This document shows positions 8,209 through 16,524 of a stretch of DNA of 64,000 nucleotides, piece after piece. Where the stretch lies: positions 1-64,000 of the forward strand of contig NZ_CBYL010000013.1 in assembly GCF_000577335.1 (NCBI RefSeq), read 5' to 3'. Position 1 is the stretch's first letter. The number at the start of each line of letters is the position of its first letter. The DNA is from Faecalispora jeddahensis. Lineage in GTDB: Bacteria; Bacillota; Clostridia; Oscillospirales; Acutalibacteraceae. The notes beneath the pieces are model-generated. The model was not told the origin of the DNA. It saw only the letters and a program-made list of their open reading frames with translations, and searched no databases. Both the position numbers and the translations under genes were made by a program.

Positions 8209-8241
8209 AATTCATACAGGGAAACGCTCCCTGTATGAATT
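8209..8241 (+). promoter_or_regulatory. Intercistronic stem-loop between binding protein and permease
   Basis: Perfect 14-bp arms AATTCATACAGGGA and complement surround AACGC. There is no T-run. Such structures after binding-protein genes are known to protect the upstream mRNA from 3' decay or partly reduce read-through. Confidence 0.6.
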
Positions 8242-8303
8242 CCCGGGACGCGGGAATGGCTGATCGTGCTTAGGCTTCTGATGAAATCGGCGGAGGAATG
8301 AAA

Positions 8304-9221
8304 ATGAAAAATAAGCTTTCACTCAGCCTCAAAAAACAAGTTCCAGGCTATGCATTTATGCTTCCGGGTTTTCTTTTTGTGGCATTGTACATGGGGTATC
8401 CGTTATTCCGGTCCCTGTATCTCAGTTTTACGCAGTATAATTTCAGCTTTGATCCACAGCCGATCTTCATCGGCTTCAACAACTACATCAAAATGTTTTC
8501 CGATTCTTATTTTATGGATGCACTCCGGAATACAGTTGTGTTTACCATCGCGTTTTTGCCGGGCGTTATGATCATCTCCCTGATTCTGGCGATGATGCTG
8601 GATAAAGGGGTGAGAGGATCGGGCTTTTTCAGAACCTGTATTTTTCTGCCGGTCGTCGTGCCGCTTTCCCTGACAGGTATCATCTTTCAGTGGATTTTGA
8701 ATGAGCAGTACGGCCTCTTAAACTGGTTCCTAGTAGATGTGCTGCACCAGAGTGCGTGGGCTCAGAACTGGCTGGGCGACGGCAACTGGGCGATGGTCAG
8801 TATCATCGTAGTCAGCCTGTGGAAAAACATCGGTATGCTGGTCATCCTGTTTATGGCGGGGCTTCAGGCCATTTCAAACGATATTATGGAGGCCGCCCGG
8901 GTAGACGGCGCCAACGCGTACCAGCGCATCGTACATATTACGCTCCCGAATTTGAAAGAAAGCTATGTGATCTGTGGCATCTGGGCAATCATCCAGGCGG
9001 TTAAGGTCTTTGAGCAGCCCTTCATCATGACGCAGGGCGGCCCCGGAACCGCTACTCTGGTGCTGTACCAGTACACGTGGATCAATGCATTTAAATATTT
9101 CGAAATGGGGTATGCCTCTTCCATCGCCTATTTCATGGGCGTCGTCATTTTGGTGCTTTCTGTGTTTAATATGTTCCTCAACAGAGGGGACGACGCAAAG
9201 ATTAAGAAGGTGAAGGTATGA
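8304..9221 (+). CDS. Sugar ABC transporter permease (MalF/UgpA-like)
   Basis: This 305-residue membrane protein of the binding-protein-dependent transport family has six hydrophobic segments. The cytoplasmic EAA loop reads MEAARVDGANAYQRIVHITLPNL, the site that docks the ATPase. The N-terminus GYAFMLPGFLFVALYMGYPLFRSLYLSF is typical of CUT1 first permeases. Start ATG 8304 is seven bases after GGAGG; ATG 8298 is in frame but too close to it. It overlaps the next permease by four bases (ATGA), indicating translational coupling. Confidence 0.92.
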   Translation: MKNKLSLSLKKQVPGYAFMLPGFLFVALYMGYPLFRSLYLSFTQYNFSFDPQPIFIGFNNYIKMFSDSYFMDALRNTVVFTIAFLPGVMIISLILAMMLDKGVRGSGFFRTCIFLPVVVPLSLTGIIFQWILNEQYGLLNWFLVDVLHQSAWAQNWLGDGNWAMVSIIVVSLWKNIGMLVILFMAGLQAISNDIMEAARVDGANAYQRIVHITLPNLKESYVICGIWAIIQAVKVFEQPFIMTQGGPGTATLVLYQYTWINAFKYFEMGYASSIAYFMGVVILVLSVFNMFLNRGDDAKIKKVKV

Positions 9222-10057
9222 AAGAAAAGAATCTGGCGCTCAATTTCATCCTTTTTATTCTTTTGCTGGTCACTGCTTTTGTCTTCATCGTTCCGTTTTT
9301 GTGGACGTTTCTCACCTCGCTGAAAACCAACGATGAAATTTATGCGTCCGCGCTGACGATCCTCCCCACAAAAATCACCTTCGAGCATTACGTCAAGGTG
9401 ATCACCCAGATGGGCGATTTCCTCAAGTATTTCAGAAACTCGGTGGTCGTTTCTCTGTGGAGCGTGCTGGCCACGGTTGTTTTCAGCGCTTCTATGGGTT
9501 ACGCGTTCTCGAAGATGGACTTTAAGTTCAAAAATATTTATCTGGGCTTTGTCCTGTTTATACTGACGCTGCCTTATGTGATTTATCTGATCCCGATTTA
9601 TATCATGGAATCCAAAATGGATTTGATCGATACCGCATGGGGCCTGATTCTGCCTTACATCGCGACCAATCTGCCCATGTCCGTGTTTATCATGCGCGGC
9701 CAGTTCAACAATGTTCCGAATACTCTGGGCGAGGCGGCTACGATCGACGGCTGCAACAACTGGCAGGTTTTCTCCAAGATCATGCTCCCGGTCGTAAAGC
9801 CCGGCATCGCCACCGTGATCATTTTCACCTTTATCAATGTATGGGGTGAATTTACCTACGGCAGAACCCTGACCGCTACCGCAAAGGCGCAGACGCTGCC
9901 GGTCGGCATTACCTTCCTGCGCGACGAGGCGGCCTCCTGGCAGTACGGCACGCTGACGGCGACCATCATTCTGTCTCTGATCCCGCTGCTGATCATCTTC
10001 CTCAGCATGCAGAAATATTTTATCAGCGGAATTATGGAAGGCGCCCTCAAGGGCTGA
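9218..10057 (+). CDS. Sugar ABC transporter permease (MalG/UgpE-like)
   Basis: This 279-residue protein has six hydrophobic segments and the EAA motif GEAATIDGCNNWQVFSKIMLPVVKPG. It is the second half of the heterodimeric CUT1 channel. The start overlaps the stop of the preceding permease. The C-terminus ends QKYFISGIMEGALKG, a usual ending of this family. A hairpin follows, and the convergent LacI gene begins its 3' end at 10195. Confidence 0.92.
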   Translation: MKEKNLALNFILFILLLVTAFVFIVPFLWTFLTSLKTNDEIYASALTILPTKITFEHYVKVITQMGDFLKYFRNSVVVSLWSVLATVVFSASMGYAFSKMDFKFKNIYLGFVLFILTLPYVIYLIPIYIMESKMDLIDTAWGLILPYIATNLPMSVFIMRGQFNNVPNTLGEAATIDGCNNWQVFSKIMLPVVKPGIATVIIFTFINVWGEFTYGRTLTATAKAQTLPVGITFLRDEAASWQYGTLTATIILSLIPLLIIFLSMQKYFISGIMEGALKG

Positions 10058-10104
10058 TGCCTGATTTCCCGCAGCAATCCGGTTCTTTTGGACCTGTGAC
10101 AACA

Positions 10105-10150
10105 GAAAAACGGTGATTGACGGAACAGATCCGCAGTCACCGTTTTCGGT
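10105..10150. terminator. Hairpin between permease and LacI gene, probable bidirectional terminator
   Basis: The arms GAAAAACGGTGA and TCACCGTTTTC, plus inner pairing, lie between two convergent genes with A-rich and T-rich flanks. Confidence 0.6.
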
Positions 10151-10194
10151 TTGTGAATTGCCGCAAAAGCGGAGCGGCGATAAAAGAGAACTTT

Positions 10195-11289
10195 TCAAAT
10201 GGTTTCATAAGCGTTGTCGGCGGTAATATCGCGCTCGTAAAAGGGCAGGTTGCTTTTTAACACAATGATCGGCTCGATAAAGATGCTGTCGCTTCTCGGG
10301 AACTCGTTTTTCACCAGAAAGTTAAACAGTGTCCGGCAGCCGAGATAGCCAAGCTTGAAAGGCTTTTTGTAGATAATGGCCTGCAGCACGTCCGAAAGGA
10401 GCATCTCGCGGCTTTCCTGAAACAGATCGCTTCCGATCACCTTTATCGTTCCAGCGCGGCCTGCATCCAGCACCGCTTTGCAGACCGGCGGCGTGTTGGT
10501 GGCCGTGCAGGAATAGATCGCGCTGATTTCCGGGTCGGATCTCAGCAGCTCCACAAGCTCATAGTATAAATGCTCCGGGTCCCTGCGGTTGTAGATTTTG
10601 ATGATATCCATCCGGTCCTGCGCTTTTGCAAAATACTGCTCAAAGCCGGTAACGTTCATATAGTGGGTCGAAACCATGATATCGCCCGATACCACCAGAG
10701 CCTTGCCTTTGTTCGCGGTAAAGCCCGAGATCAGCTCAGCGGCCAGGCTGCCGGCCATCAAATCCTGCGCTCGCACACAGCAAAGGCGTTTTGCCTGCGG
10801 CAGGTCGGAAACGATGAAGACGGCCGGAACGCTTCTCTTGCTGAACTGATCGATAAAATAAGTAAACGCCGGGTCTTCTACCGCGAGCGTTACCAGACCG
10901 GAAATTTCATCGCAGTGGTTCTGGTATACCTCCTCCAGGTGCTTCGGCAGGTTGCTCAGCGGGCCCGAGAAACCGAAATCCAGAATCTCAATGTTGAACT
11001 CGGCCGCCTCTGCCTGAAAGGCGCGCATGCCCTTCCAGATATCCCGGTAGTAATAGCGGTTTGTGCCGGAGTTCGGCAGCGGCACCACAAAGGCAATTTT
11101 CAGCAGCTTGCGTTTCAGGGAAGAGGCAACATAGTTGGTTTTATAGCCCATGCCTTCGGCAATGGCCAAAATCTCTTTTCTCACTCTTTCGCTGATACCG
11201 GGTTTGTTGTAAAGTGCCTTGTGTACGGTGGAAAGGGAAACCTCTGCCTCAGCCGCAATATCTTTTAAGGTAGCTTTTTTATCTTTCAT
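10195..11289 (-). CDS. LacI/GalR family regulator of the sugar-acid cluster
   Basis: The 364-residue protein has an N-terminal LacI headpiece (ATLKDIAAEAEVSLSTVHKAL, hinge GYKTNYVASSLKRK) and a periplasmic-binding-protein-like effector domain. TVHKAL replaces the common TVSRVL in the recognition helix, which may mean a divergent operator. It lies between the transporter genes and the catabolic genes. A perfect AAAAAACGTTTTTT sits at 11433-11446 upstream of this gene and a related palindrome at 11561-11577 overlaps the start region of the catabolic operon; both are likely operators. The protein would repress until a sugar-derived ligand binds. Confidence 0.9.
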   Translation of the reverse strand: MKDKKATLKDIAAEAEVSLSTVHKALYNKPGISERVRKEILAIAEGMGYKTNYVASSLKRKLLKIAFVVPLPNSGTNRYYYRDIWKGMRAFQAEAAEFNIEILDFGFSGPLSNLPKHLEEVYQNHCDEISGLVTLAVEDPAFTYFIDQFSKRSVPAVFIVSDLPQAKRLCCVRAQDLMAGSLAAELISGFTANKGKALVVSGDIMVSTHYMNVTGFEQYFAKAQDRMDIIKIYNRRDPEHLYYELVELLRSDPEISAIYSCTATNTPPVCKAVLDAGRAGTIKVIGSDLFQESREMLLSDVLQAIIYKKPFKLGYLGCRTLFNFLVKNEFPRSDSIFIEPIIVLKSNLPFYERDITADNAYETI

Positions 11290-11432
11290 ACCGATCCTTT
11301 CCCAATCCTTGATTTTACTTACCTATCTTGTAACACCGCTCAAAGAAACGGCGTTCTCTTGTGCAAGCGTTTTTAAAGTATATTTAATATAACATAAATA
11401 CCAAAAGAAAGAAAGGGAGTTCTCTAAAATGT

Positions 11433-11446
11433 AAAAAACGTTTTTT
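11433..11446. promoter_or_regulatory. LacI-type operator upstream of the LacI gene
   Basis: AAAAAACGTTTTTT is a perfect 14-bp palindrome with the central CG typical of LacI-family sites. It lies about 145 bp upstream of the divergent LacI gene. Confidence 0.5.
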
Positions 11447-11519
11447 CTATTTTAATTCCAGTATAAGCTTTATTTTAGAGAGTGAGATTGTATGTATTGA
11501 GAATTTGATTGTAATATCG

Positions 11520-11577
11520 TTGACTTTAGTTAGCTATAATGCTAGAATGATGATGGAAATAGAGAAAACGTTTCTCT
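11520..11577 (+). promoter_or_regulatory. Promoter and LacI operator of the catabolic operon
   Basis: TTGACT (11520-11525) and TAGAAT (11543-11548) are 17 bp apart. The near-palindrome AGAGAAAACGTTTCTCT (11561-11577) lies just after the expected start of transcription, a position at which a LacI repressor blocks transcription. The core AAAACGTTT matches the site at 11433. Confidence 0.6.
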
Positions 11578-11605
11578 ATTTCCCGAAGAGAAAGGCGGAA
11601 CAAAA

Positions 11606-12724
11606 ATGAAAATCGTGAAGTTCGAATCGTGGTGGGTGAAACGGGATCAATGCCTGTTTGACGAAAAGCGAAGAGGCGGCGGAAAAATGCCCTGGGACGT
11701 CGTTGTCATCAAGCTGACGACCGATACCGGGATTGAGGGAATCGCCACCGCTATGGCGGCTCGTTCCGGGCAGGTGACGGAGTCGTATCTCTGCGATACG
11801 GTTGCCCCGATGGTCATGGGCCGTTCCCCGTATGACAGGGAGAAAATCTTTTACGATTTCTGGAATCTGGACCGTCACGAGGCGTTTTTTCCTGTTTTTC
11901 TTCCGGGCTCTGTGGACGTTGCGCTGTGGGACATCTGCGCCAAGGCCGCCGGCCTCCCTCTGTACCAGTACATAGGCGCTTACCGCGAAAGCCTGCCGGT
12001 TTATGCGAGCAGCCTTTTCTATGATACCGTGGAGGCCTATGTGAACGAAGCGCTGTACTATCGTGACAAGGGAATTCCGTTCTATAAGGCGCATCCGCCC
12101 GGCCCGTATGAGTTTGATATGGAAATCCACCAGAAGCTTCGTGAGGCCGTCGGACCCGACATGGGCTTGATGACAGACCCCGTCGGCGAATACAGTCTGG
12201 ACGAAGCGATCACGGTGGGCCGCCATCTGGAGAAGCTCAACTACCTGTGGTTTGAAGAGCCGTTCCGCGATTTCGAGCTTTACAAATATCAGGAGCTTTG
12301 CAAAACACTGGATATCCCGATCGCCGCGACGGAAACCACGCGCGGCGCGCACTGGGGCGTGGCGCAGGTCATCAGCGAGCGGGCTGCGGATATTGTGCGC
12401 GCCGATGTTTCCTGGAAATGCGGCATCACCGGCACCCTGAAAATCGCCCATCTGGCAGACAGCTTTGGCCTGCGCTGTGAAATTCACACCACGACCATGA
12501 CCTATATGGACATTGTAAATCTTCATGTTTCCTGCGCGATCCGCAACTGCCGCTTCTTTGAATATTTTGTGCCGGAAGAGAGCTTCCAGTTTCCGATGAA
12601 GGGGCAGCTTCCCATTGACGATCACGGGATCATCACCGTGCCCAAAACACCGGGCATCGGCGCGGAGCTTGACTGGGAGCTGATCGAAAGGAATTGTGTC
12701 TCTTATAAAGTGCTGACCCTGTAA
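11606..12724 (+). CDS. Mandelate racemase/muconate lactonizing enzyme family dehydratase
   Basis: This 372-residue enolase-superfamily protein has an N-terminal capping domain and a C-terminal barrel. Probable Mg2+ ligands are Asp191 (MTDPVG), Glu217 (WFEEP) and Glu243 (AATETT); the K-x-H pair Lys161/His163, Asp267 and His294 are candidate acid-base residues. Members with this pattern usually dehydrate sugar acids (for example galactonate, fuconate or rhamnonate type) to 2-keto-3-deoxy acids. It is the first gene of an operon with SDR, RraA-like and split UxaA genes behind a LacI operator. The exact sugar acid cannot be read from sequence. Confidence 0.85.
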   Translation: MKIVKFESWWVKRDQCLFDEKRRGGGKMPWDVVVIKLTTDTGIEGIATAMAARSGQVTESYLCDTVAPMVMGRSPYDREKIFYDFWNLDRHEAFFPVFLPGSVDVALWDICAKAAGLPLYQYIGAYRESLPVYASSLFYDTVEAYVNEALYYRDKGIPFYKAHPPGPYEFDMEIHQKLREAVGPDMGLMTDPVGEYSLDEAITVGRHLEKLNYLWFEEPFRDFELYKYQELCKTLDIPIAATETTRGAHWGVAQVISERAADIVRADVSWKCGITGTLKIAHLADSFGLRCEIHTTTMTYMDIVNLHVSCAIRNCRFFEYFVPEESFQFPMKGQLPIDDHGIITVPKTPGIGAELDWELIERNCVSYKVLTL

Positions 12725-12814
12725 AAACGGCAGGGAGGCAATGAACGGCAGGAAAGATACCGGCATTCTTTCCGTCATGGATGGGGAGAGTAAACTACCA
12801 AGAAGATACAAGCA

Positions 12815-12839
12815 TTTCCCTCGCCAAAGGCGGGGGAAA
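12815..12839 (+). promoter_or_regulatory. Intercistronic hairpin before the SDR gene
   Basis: TTTCCCTCGCC pairs with GGCGGGGGAAA (one G-T pair) around AAA. There is no T-run, so it is more likely an mRNA-stabilising or processing structure than a terminator. Confidence 0.45.
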
Positions 12840-12877
12840 AACGGATGCTATTTCATAGGGAAAAGGAGATCGAGCAA

Positions 12878-13648
12878 ATGAGCGAAGAATTCAAAAACAT
12901 GTTTTCTCTGAAGGGGGAGCGTGCCGTCATTACCGGCGGCGCGACCGGCCTTGGGTTTGCGATGGCGAAATGTATGGTAGCCGCGGGGGCTGAGGTGATC
13001 CTCTTAGCCAGAGATGCCGATAAGCTGCAAAAGGCGTGCGAAGAGCTGGGCAGCAGCGCGAGTTATTATGCCTACGATGTGACCGATACCGACCGTGCGC
13101 AGGAAATCGCCGACCAAATCATAAGGGAGCACGGCGATGTGACTATCCTGTGCAATAACGCGGGCAATCACTGCAAAAAGCCGATTGAAGAAATGTCCGT
13201 TAAGGATTTTACCGATGTGCTCGACGTTCATGTGGTCGGCTCCTACGCGTTCACCCGCGCGTTTGTCCCTCATATGAGAAAGAACCAAAAGGGAAGCATC
13301 GTCTTTACCGCGTCGATGACCTCGTTTATCGGCATGCCCTATGTGATGGGCTACGCCGCCGCCAAATCCGCGTTTCTTGGAATGGTGCGCTCGCTGGCCG
13401 CCGAGGTCTCCGCAGACGGCATCCGTGTCAACGCGGTTGCGCCCGGCTGGATTGACACGCCCATGTTCCACAAGGCCGTCGATAACGATCCGCCCCGCCA
13501 GCAGAAGATTCTCGGCAGAACGCCGATGAACCGGTTCGGCGATCCGGAGGATATCGGCTGGGCGGTTGTGTACCTTTGCTCTCCCGCCGCGAAATTTGTC
13601 AACGGCGTTGCGCTCCCGGTGGACGGCGGCGCTCTGATCGGCTTTTAA
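12878..13648 (+). CDS. SDR family NAD(P)-dependent oxidoreductase
   Basis: This 256-residue short-chain dehydrogenase has the nucleotide motif TGGATGLG (residues 19-26), NNAG (93-96), a catalytic serine within TASMTS and the YxxxK pair Tyr159/Lys163. It ends with CSPAAKFVNGVALPVDGG, the usual SDR terminus. The start ATG 12878 follows AAAAGGAGA at seven bases; an upstream ATG at 12845 is less well placed. In the operon it probably oxidises or reduces a hydroxyl of a (keto-deoxy) sugar acid, by analogy with FucD-type and 5-keto-gluconate-type pathways; this is inferred from neighbours. Confidence 0.9.
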   Translation: MSEEFKNMFSLKGERAVITGGATGLGFAMAKCMVAAGAEVILLARDADKLQKACEELGSSASYYAYDVTDTDRAQEIADQIIREHGDVTILCNNAGNHCKKPIEEMSVKDFTDVLDVHVVGSYAFTRAFVPHMRKNQKGSIVFTASMTSFIGMPYVMGYAAAKSAFLGMVRSLAAEVSADGIRVNAVAPGWIDTPMFHKAVDNDPPRQQKILGRTPMNRFGDPEDIGWAVVYLCSPAAKFVNGVALPVDGGALIGF

Positions 13649-13689
13649 GGCGAAATCACCTGAAAAGTATTGTTGTGTAAAAACAGCGC

Positions 13690-13722
13690 CACCTTCTCTT
13701 GCCGCAGGCTTGGGAAGGTGCG
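13690..13722 (+). promoter_or_regulatory. Intercistronic hairpin before the RraA-like gene
   Basis: CACCTTC...GCC and GGC...GAAGGTG form an interrupted stem with a GCA loop, between the SDR and RraA-like genes. It resembles the hairpin at 12815 in position, not in sequence. Confidence 0.4.
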
Positions 13723-13779
13723 AACAGCTTTTTAAAAATGGAATGCAATATGCCAAAAGAACAGTGGGAGGGTTTCACC

Positions 13780-14445
13780 ATGGCACAATGGAATAACGAC
13801 AAAGAACTGTTTGCGCTCGTGAAAGAGCGCCTGTACACCCCCGTTGTAGGGGATATTCTGGACGGCCTCGGCTGCTACCATCAGTTTCTTCCGCAGGACG
13901 TCCGCCCTCTGCGCGGCGACATGAAGCTGGTGGGCCGCGCGATGCCGGTTCTGATGATCGACGTGTACGGGCCGCAGAAAAAACCGTTCGGCCTTCTCAC
14001 AGAGGCGCTCGATCAGCTCGAGGAGGATGAGATTTACCTTGCCACCGGCGGCACGAAGCGCTGCGCCTATTGGGGGGAGCTGCTCACGGCCACCGCCAGA
14101 ACCAGAAAAGCGGCGGGCGCCGTCGTGAATGGCTGGCACCGCGACACGCCGCAGGTGCTCGAGCAGAACTGGCCGGTGTTCAGCTGCGGCTGCTACGCAC
14201 AGGATTCCTCCGTGCGCACGCAGGTGGTGGATTTCCGCTGCCCGATCGAATTCGGCGACGTGTGGGTCAATCCCGGCGACATCGTGTTCGGCGACATCGA
14301 CGGCGTGCTGATCATTCCGCAGAAATACGAAACGGAAGTGTTTAAAAAGGCGTTGGAAAAAGCGGCGGGCGAAAAAGTGGTCCGAAAAGCGATCGAGGGC
14401 GGCATGACCGCGACCGCAGCCTTTGCCAAATTCGGCATCTTGTAA
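13780..14445 (+). CDS. RraA-like/HMG aldolase family protein
   Basis: This 221-residue protein of the RraA/demethylmenaquinone-methyltransferase-like fold has the family motif [10 protein letters not shown] (the G-x-x-R-D substrate and metal site) and a late segment [16 protein letters not shown]. Catalytic members are class II aldolases splitting 4-hydroxy-4-methyl-2-oxoglutarate or related 4-hydroxy-2-keto acids, or decarboxylating oxaloacetate. Start ATG 13780 lies seven bases after GGGAGGG, making the longer frame from 13699 unlikely. In this operon it is a candidate for cleavage of a keto-deoxy sugar acid; inference from context. Confidence 0.8.
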   Translation: MAQWNNDKELFALVKERLYTPVVGDILDGLGCYHQFLPQDVRPLRGDMKLVGRAMPVLMIDVYGPQKKPFGLLTEALDQLEEDEIYLATGGTKRCAYWGELLTATARTRKAAGAVVNGWHRDTPQVLEQNWPVFSCGCYAQDSSVRTQVVDFRCPIEFGDVWVNPGDIVFGDIDGVLIIPQKYETEVFKKALEKAAGEKVVRKAIEGGMTATAAFAKFGIL

Positions 14446-14459
14446 AGGGGGCCGGGAAT

Positions 14460-14792
14460 ATGACCGAGCAGGCCGTTTTCCAGATCGATCAGGCAGATAA
14501 TGTGGCTACCGCGCTTCAGGCCCTTGTGCCGGGCGCCGCCGCGGCGCACGGCGACCCATCCCAGCCGAGCGTCGCCGTTACCGAAGAGATACCGGCAGGG
14601 CACAAGCTCGCGCTCCGCGACATTGCGCCGGGTGAAAACATCGTGAAATACGGTGTGGTGATCGGGTGCGCCACCAAAGAGATCAAAACGGGGCAATGGG
14701 TCCATCTGCACAATATGAAAAGCCTCTACGACGCAAGATCGTCGAGCATGGATGTTGTGACCGGTGCGCCGACGGATACACACTATGAGTAA
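14460..14792 (+). CDS. UxaA-type dehydratase small subunit (SAF domain)
   Basis: This 110-residue protein is a stand-alone SAF domain. Its segment GHKLALRDIAPGENIVKYG and the ending GQWVHLHNM match the N-terminal domain of the full-length UxaA at 41705 (GHKIALKEMEKGEPIIKYG, GEWVHTHNV). It is followed 119 bp later by the large subunit gene, so here the altronate-dehydratase fold is made of two chains, as in SuyA/SuyB-type sulfolactate lyases and some sugar-acid dehydratases. It follows the RraA-like gene after 14 bp. Confidence 0.88.
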   Translation: MTEQAVFQIDQADNVATALQALVPGAAAAHGDPSQPSVAVTEEIPAGHKLALRDIAPGENIVKYGVVIGCATKEIKTGQWVHLHNMKSLYDARSSSMDVVTGAPTDTHYE

Positions 14793-14911
14793 CCATCATT
14801 TGCGGTGAAAATGCAGGATTTTGGTCCTATTTCCCTGCCGAAGTCGGTGGAGACATGACCGCTACAGTTCCATCGTTTGATGAAAAATGAGTTCAACATG
14901 GAGAAGCAGAG

Positions 14912-16129
14912 ATGAAAGAGTATCAGAATGTACGCTGGAAAGGGTATCTCCGCCAGGATGGCAGGAAGGGGATCCGCAATAAGCTGCTGGTTGTGTATAC
15001 GGTGGAGTGTTCCTCGCATGTTGCGAAAGAGATTGCACGCCGCATCGACAGCAGTGATGTGGATGTGGTTGGCTTCGACGGCTGCTGCGACAATGAGTAC
15101 GCGGTGCGGCTTCTGCTGGCTTTGATCCGTCACCCGAATGTGGGGGGCGTGCTGGCTGTGGGTCTTGGCTGCGAGTATGTGCAGCCGAAGCACCTGGCGG
15201 AAAAAGCGCTGGAGGCCGGGAAACCGGCGCAGTGGTTCTTTGTGCAGGAGCACGGCGGCACCGAGCCCTCCATCGAATACGGCATGCAGCAGGCCCGCCT
15301 TCTGCTCGAAGAGCTCCGGCAGACTCCTGTGGTGCCGATGGGCTTTTCCGATCTGGTTGTCGGCGCGGAATGCGGCGGCTCTGATTATACCTCCGGTCTG
15401 GCCGGGAATGTGGTGGTCGGCCGCTTTTACGATAAGCTGGTCGATCTGAACGGCACCGCCGTGTTTGAAGAAATTGTGGAAGCGGTGGGCCTGAAAGACC
15501 TGCTGGTACAGCGGGCCGCAGACGACTGCGCGCGGGAACAGCTTGCCTATACCTATGATAAAGCGCTGGAGTACTGCAAGTCGGTGCGCCAGTATTCCGT
15601 TTCTCCCGGGAATTTTGCGGGCGGGCTTTCCTCTATTGAAGAGAAGAGCATGGGCGCCGTGATCAAAAGCGGCAGCCGCCCCATCAGCGGTGTGATCAAG
15701 GTCTCTCAGCAACCGCCCAAAAACGGGCTCTGGCTGCTCGACAGTACGCCCGACCCGTATTGGATGGGTTTTGGCTATACCAACCCCAACGACAACGAAG
15801 GGCTGATGGATTTGATCTCGTGCGGCTGTCAGCTGGTATTTCTGGTGACCGGCCGCGGGAACATCGTGGGCAGCGCGGTGGCTCCCGTGTATAAAATCAC
15901 CGGAAACAGCGGCACCTTCCACCGAATGAGTGGAGATATGGATTTTAACGCCGGGCCGGTCTTAAGCGGCGAGGTCACTCTGGAACAGCTGTGCCAGAAT
16001 CTTTGCGATGAGGTGATCCGCGTGTGTTCCGGCAAGCCGACCAATGCGGAAAAACTCGGCCATAAAGAGTATTTTATTCCCTATAAATATCAGGAAAAAG
16101 AGGTCGTGGTCAAAAGGGAATGTGAATAG
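14912..16129 (+). CDS. UxaA-type dehydratase large subunit
   Basis: This 405-residue protein matches the C-terminal catalytic region of altronate/galactarate dehydratases: [44 protein letters not shown] and [19 protein letters not shown]. The same blocks occur in the full-length UxaA at 41705. Conserved cysteines suggest a metal (Fe2+) centre, as known for the family. It works with the SAF subunit at 14460. Whether it acts on altronate or another acid is open; the cluster also holds an enolase-superfamily dehydratase, so two different dehydrations or substrates are likely. An adequate AGAAGCAGAG ribosome site precedes it. Confidence 0.88.
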   Translation: MKEYQNVRWKGYLRQDGRKGIRNKLLVVYTVECSSHVAKEIARRIDSSDVDVVGFDGCCDNEYAVRLLLALIRHPNVGGVLAVGLGCEYVQPKHLAEKALEAGKPAQWFFVQEHGGTEPSIEYGMQQARLLLEELRQTPVVPMGFSDLVVGAECGGSDYTSGLAGNVVVGRFYDKLVDLNGTAVFEEIVEAVGLKDLLVQRAADDCAREQLAYTYDKALEYCKSVRQYSVSPGNFAGGLSSIEEKSMGAVIKSGSRPISGVIKVSQQPPKNGLWLLDSTPDPYWMGFGYTNPNDNEGLMDLISCGCQLVFLVTGRGNIVGSAVAPVYKITGNSGTFHRMSGDMDFNAGPVLSGEVTLEQLCQNLCDEVIRVCSGKPTNAEKLGHKEYFIPYKYQEKEVVVKRECE

Positions 16130-16339
16130 TGTTTTCAGACCGTCGAATAACGTGCCGGTGTAAAATTGCTTTACTATTTTGCGCCTGCATTGGCAAATGC
16201 CGCAAAATTCAGACACATACCGCAAGTCTGCTCGTTCCTCTGCGGTATCTGCCGTTTTTACCTATGCGATTTTCAGCATTCTGCCTGTTTTCAATCGGAT
16301 GATATAACCGGTTCACAATCGCTTTATGAAAGTACAGCG

Positions 16340-16374
16340 ATTTCTTCCCCCGCTGCAGGTGGGGGAAGAAATTC
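16340..16374 (+). terminator. Hairpin after the UxaA large subunit gene
   Basis: TTTCTTCCCCC pairs with GGGGGAAGAAA around GCTGCAGGT. No clear T-run follows. In a 395-bp gap with no convincing gene, this is the only structured element I see; it may end the catabolic operon. Confidence 0.45.
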
Positions 16375-16524
16375 AATCTCTCATTCAAGTGGAACAACTG
16401 TAAATCCAAATGGCATTTTCTCTGATTGTTATAAACAAAAATAGGAAAATCTATATTATTTGACAAATAACCAAAAGTTTTTTATAATAAGTTGTACAAA
16501 GTTTTGAATCAGGGGGATGTCGTC

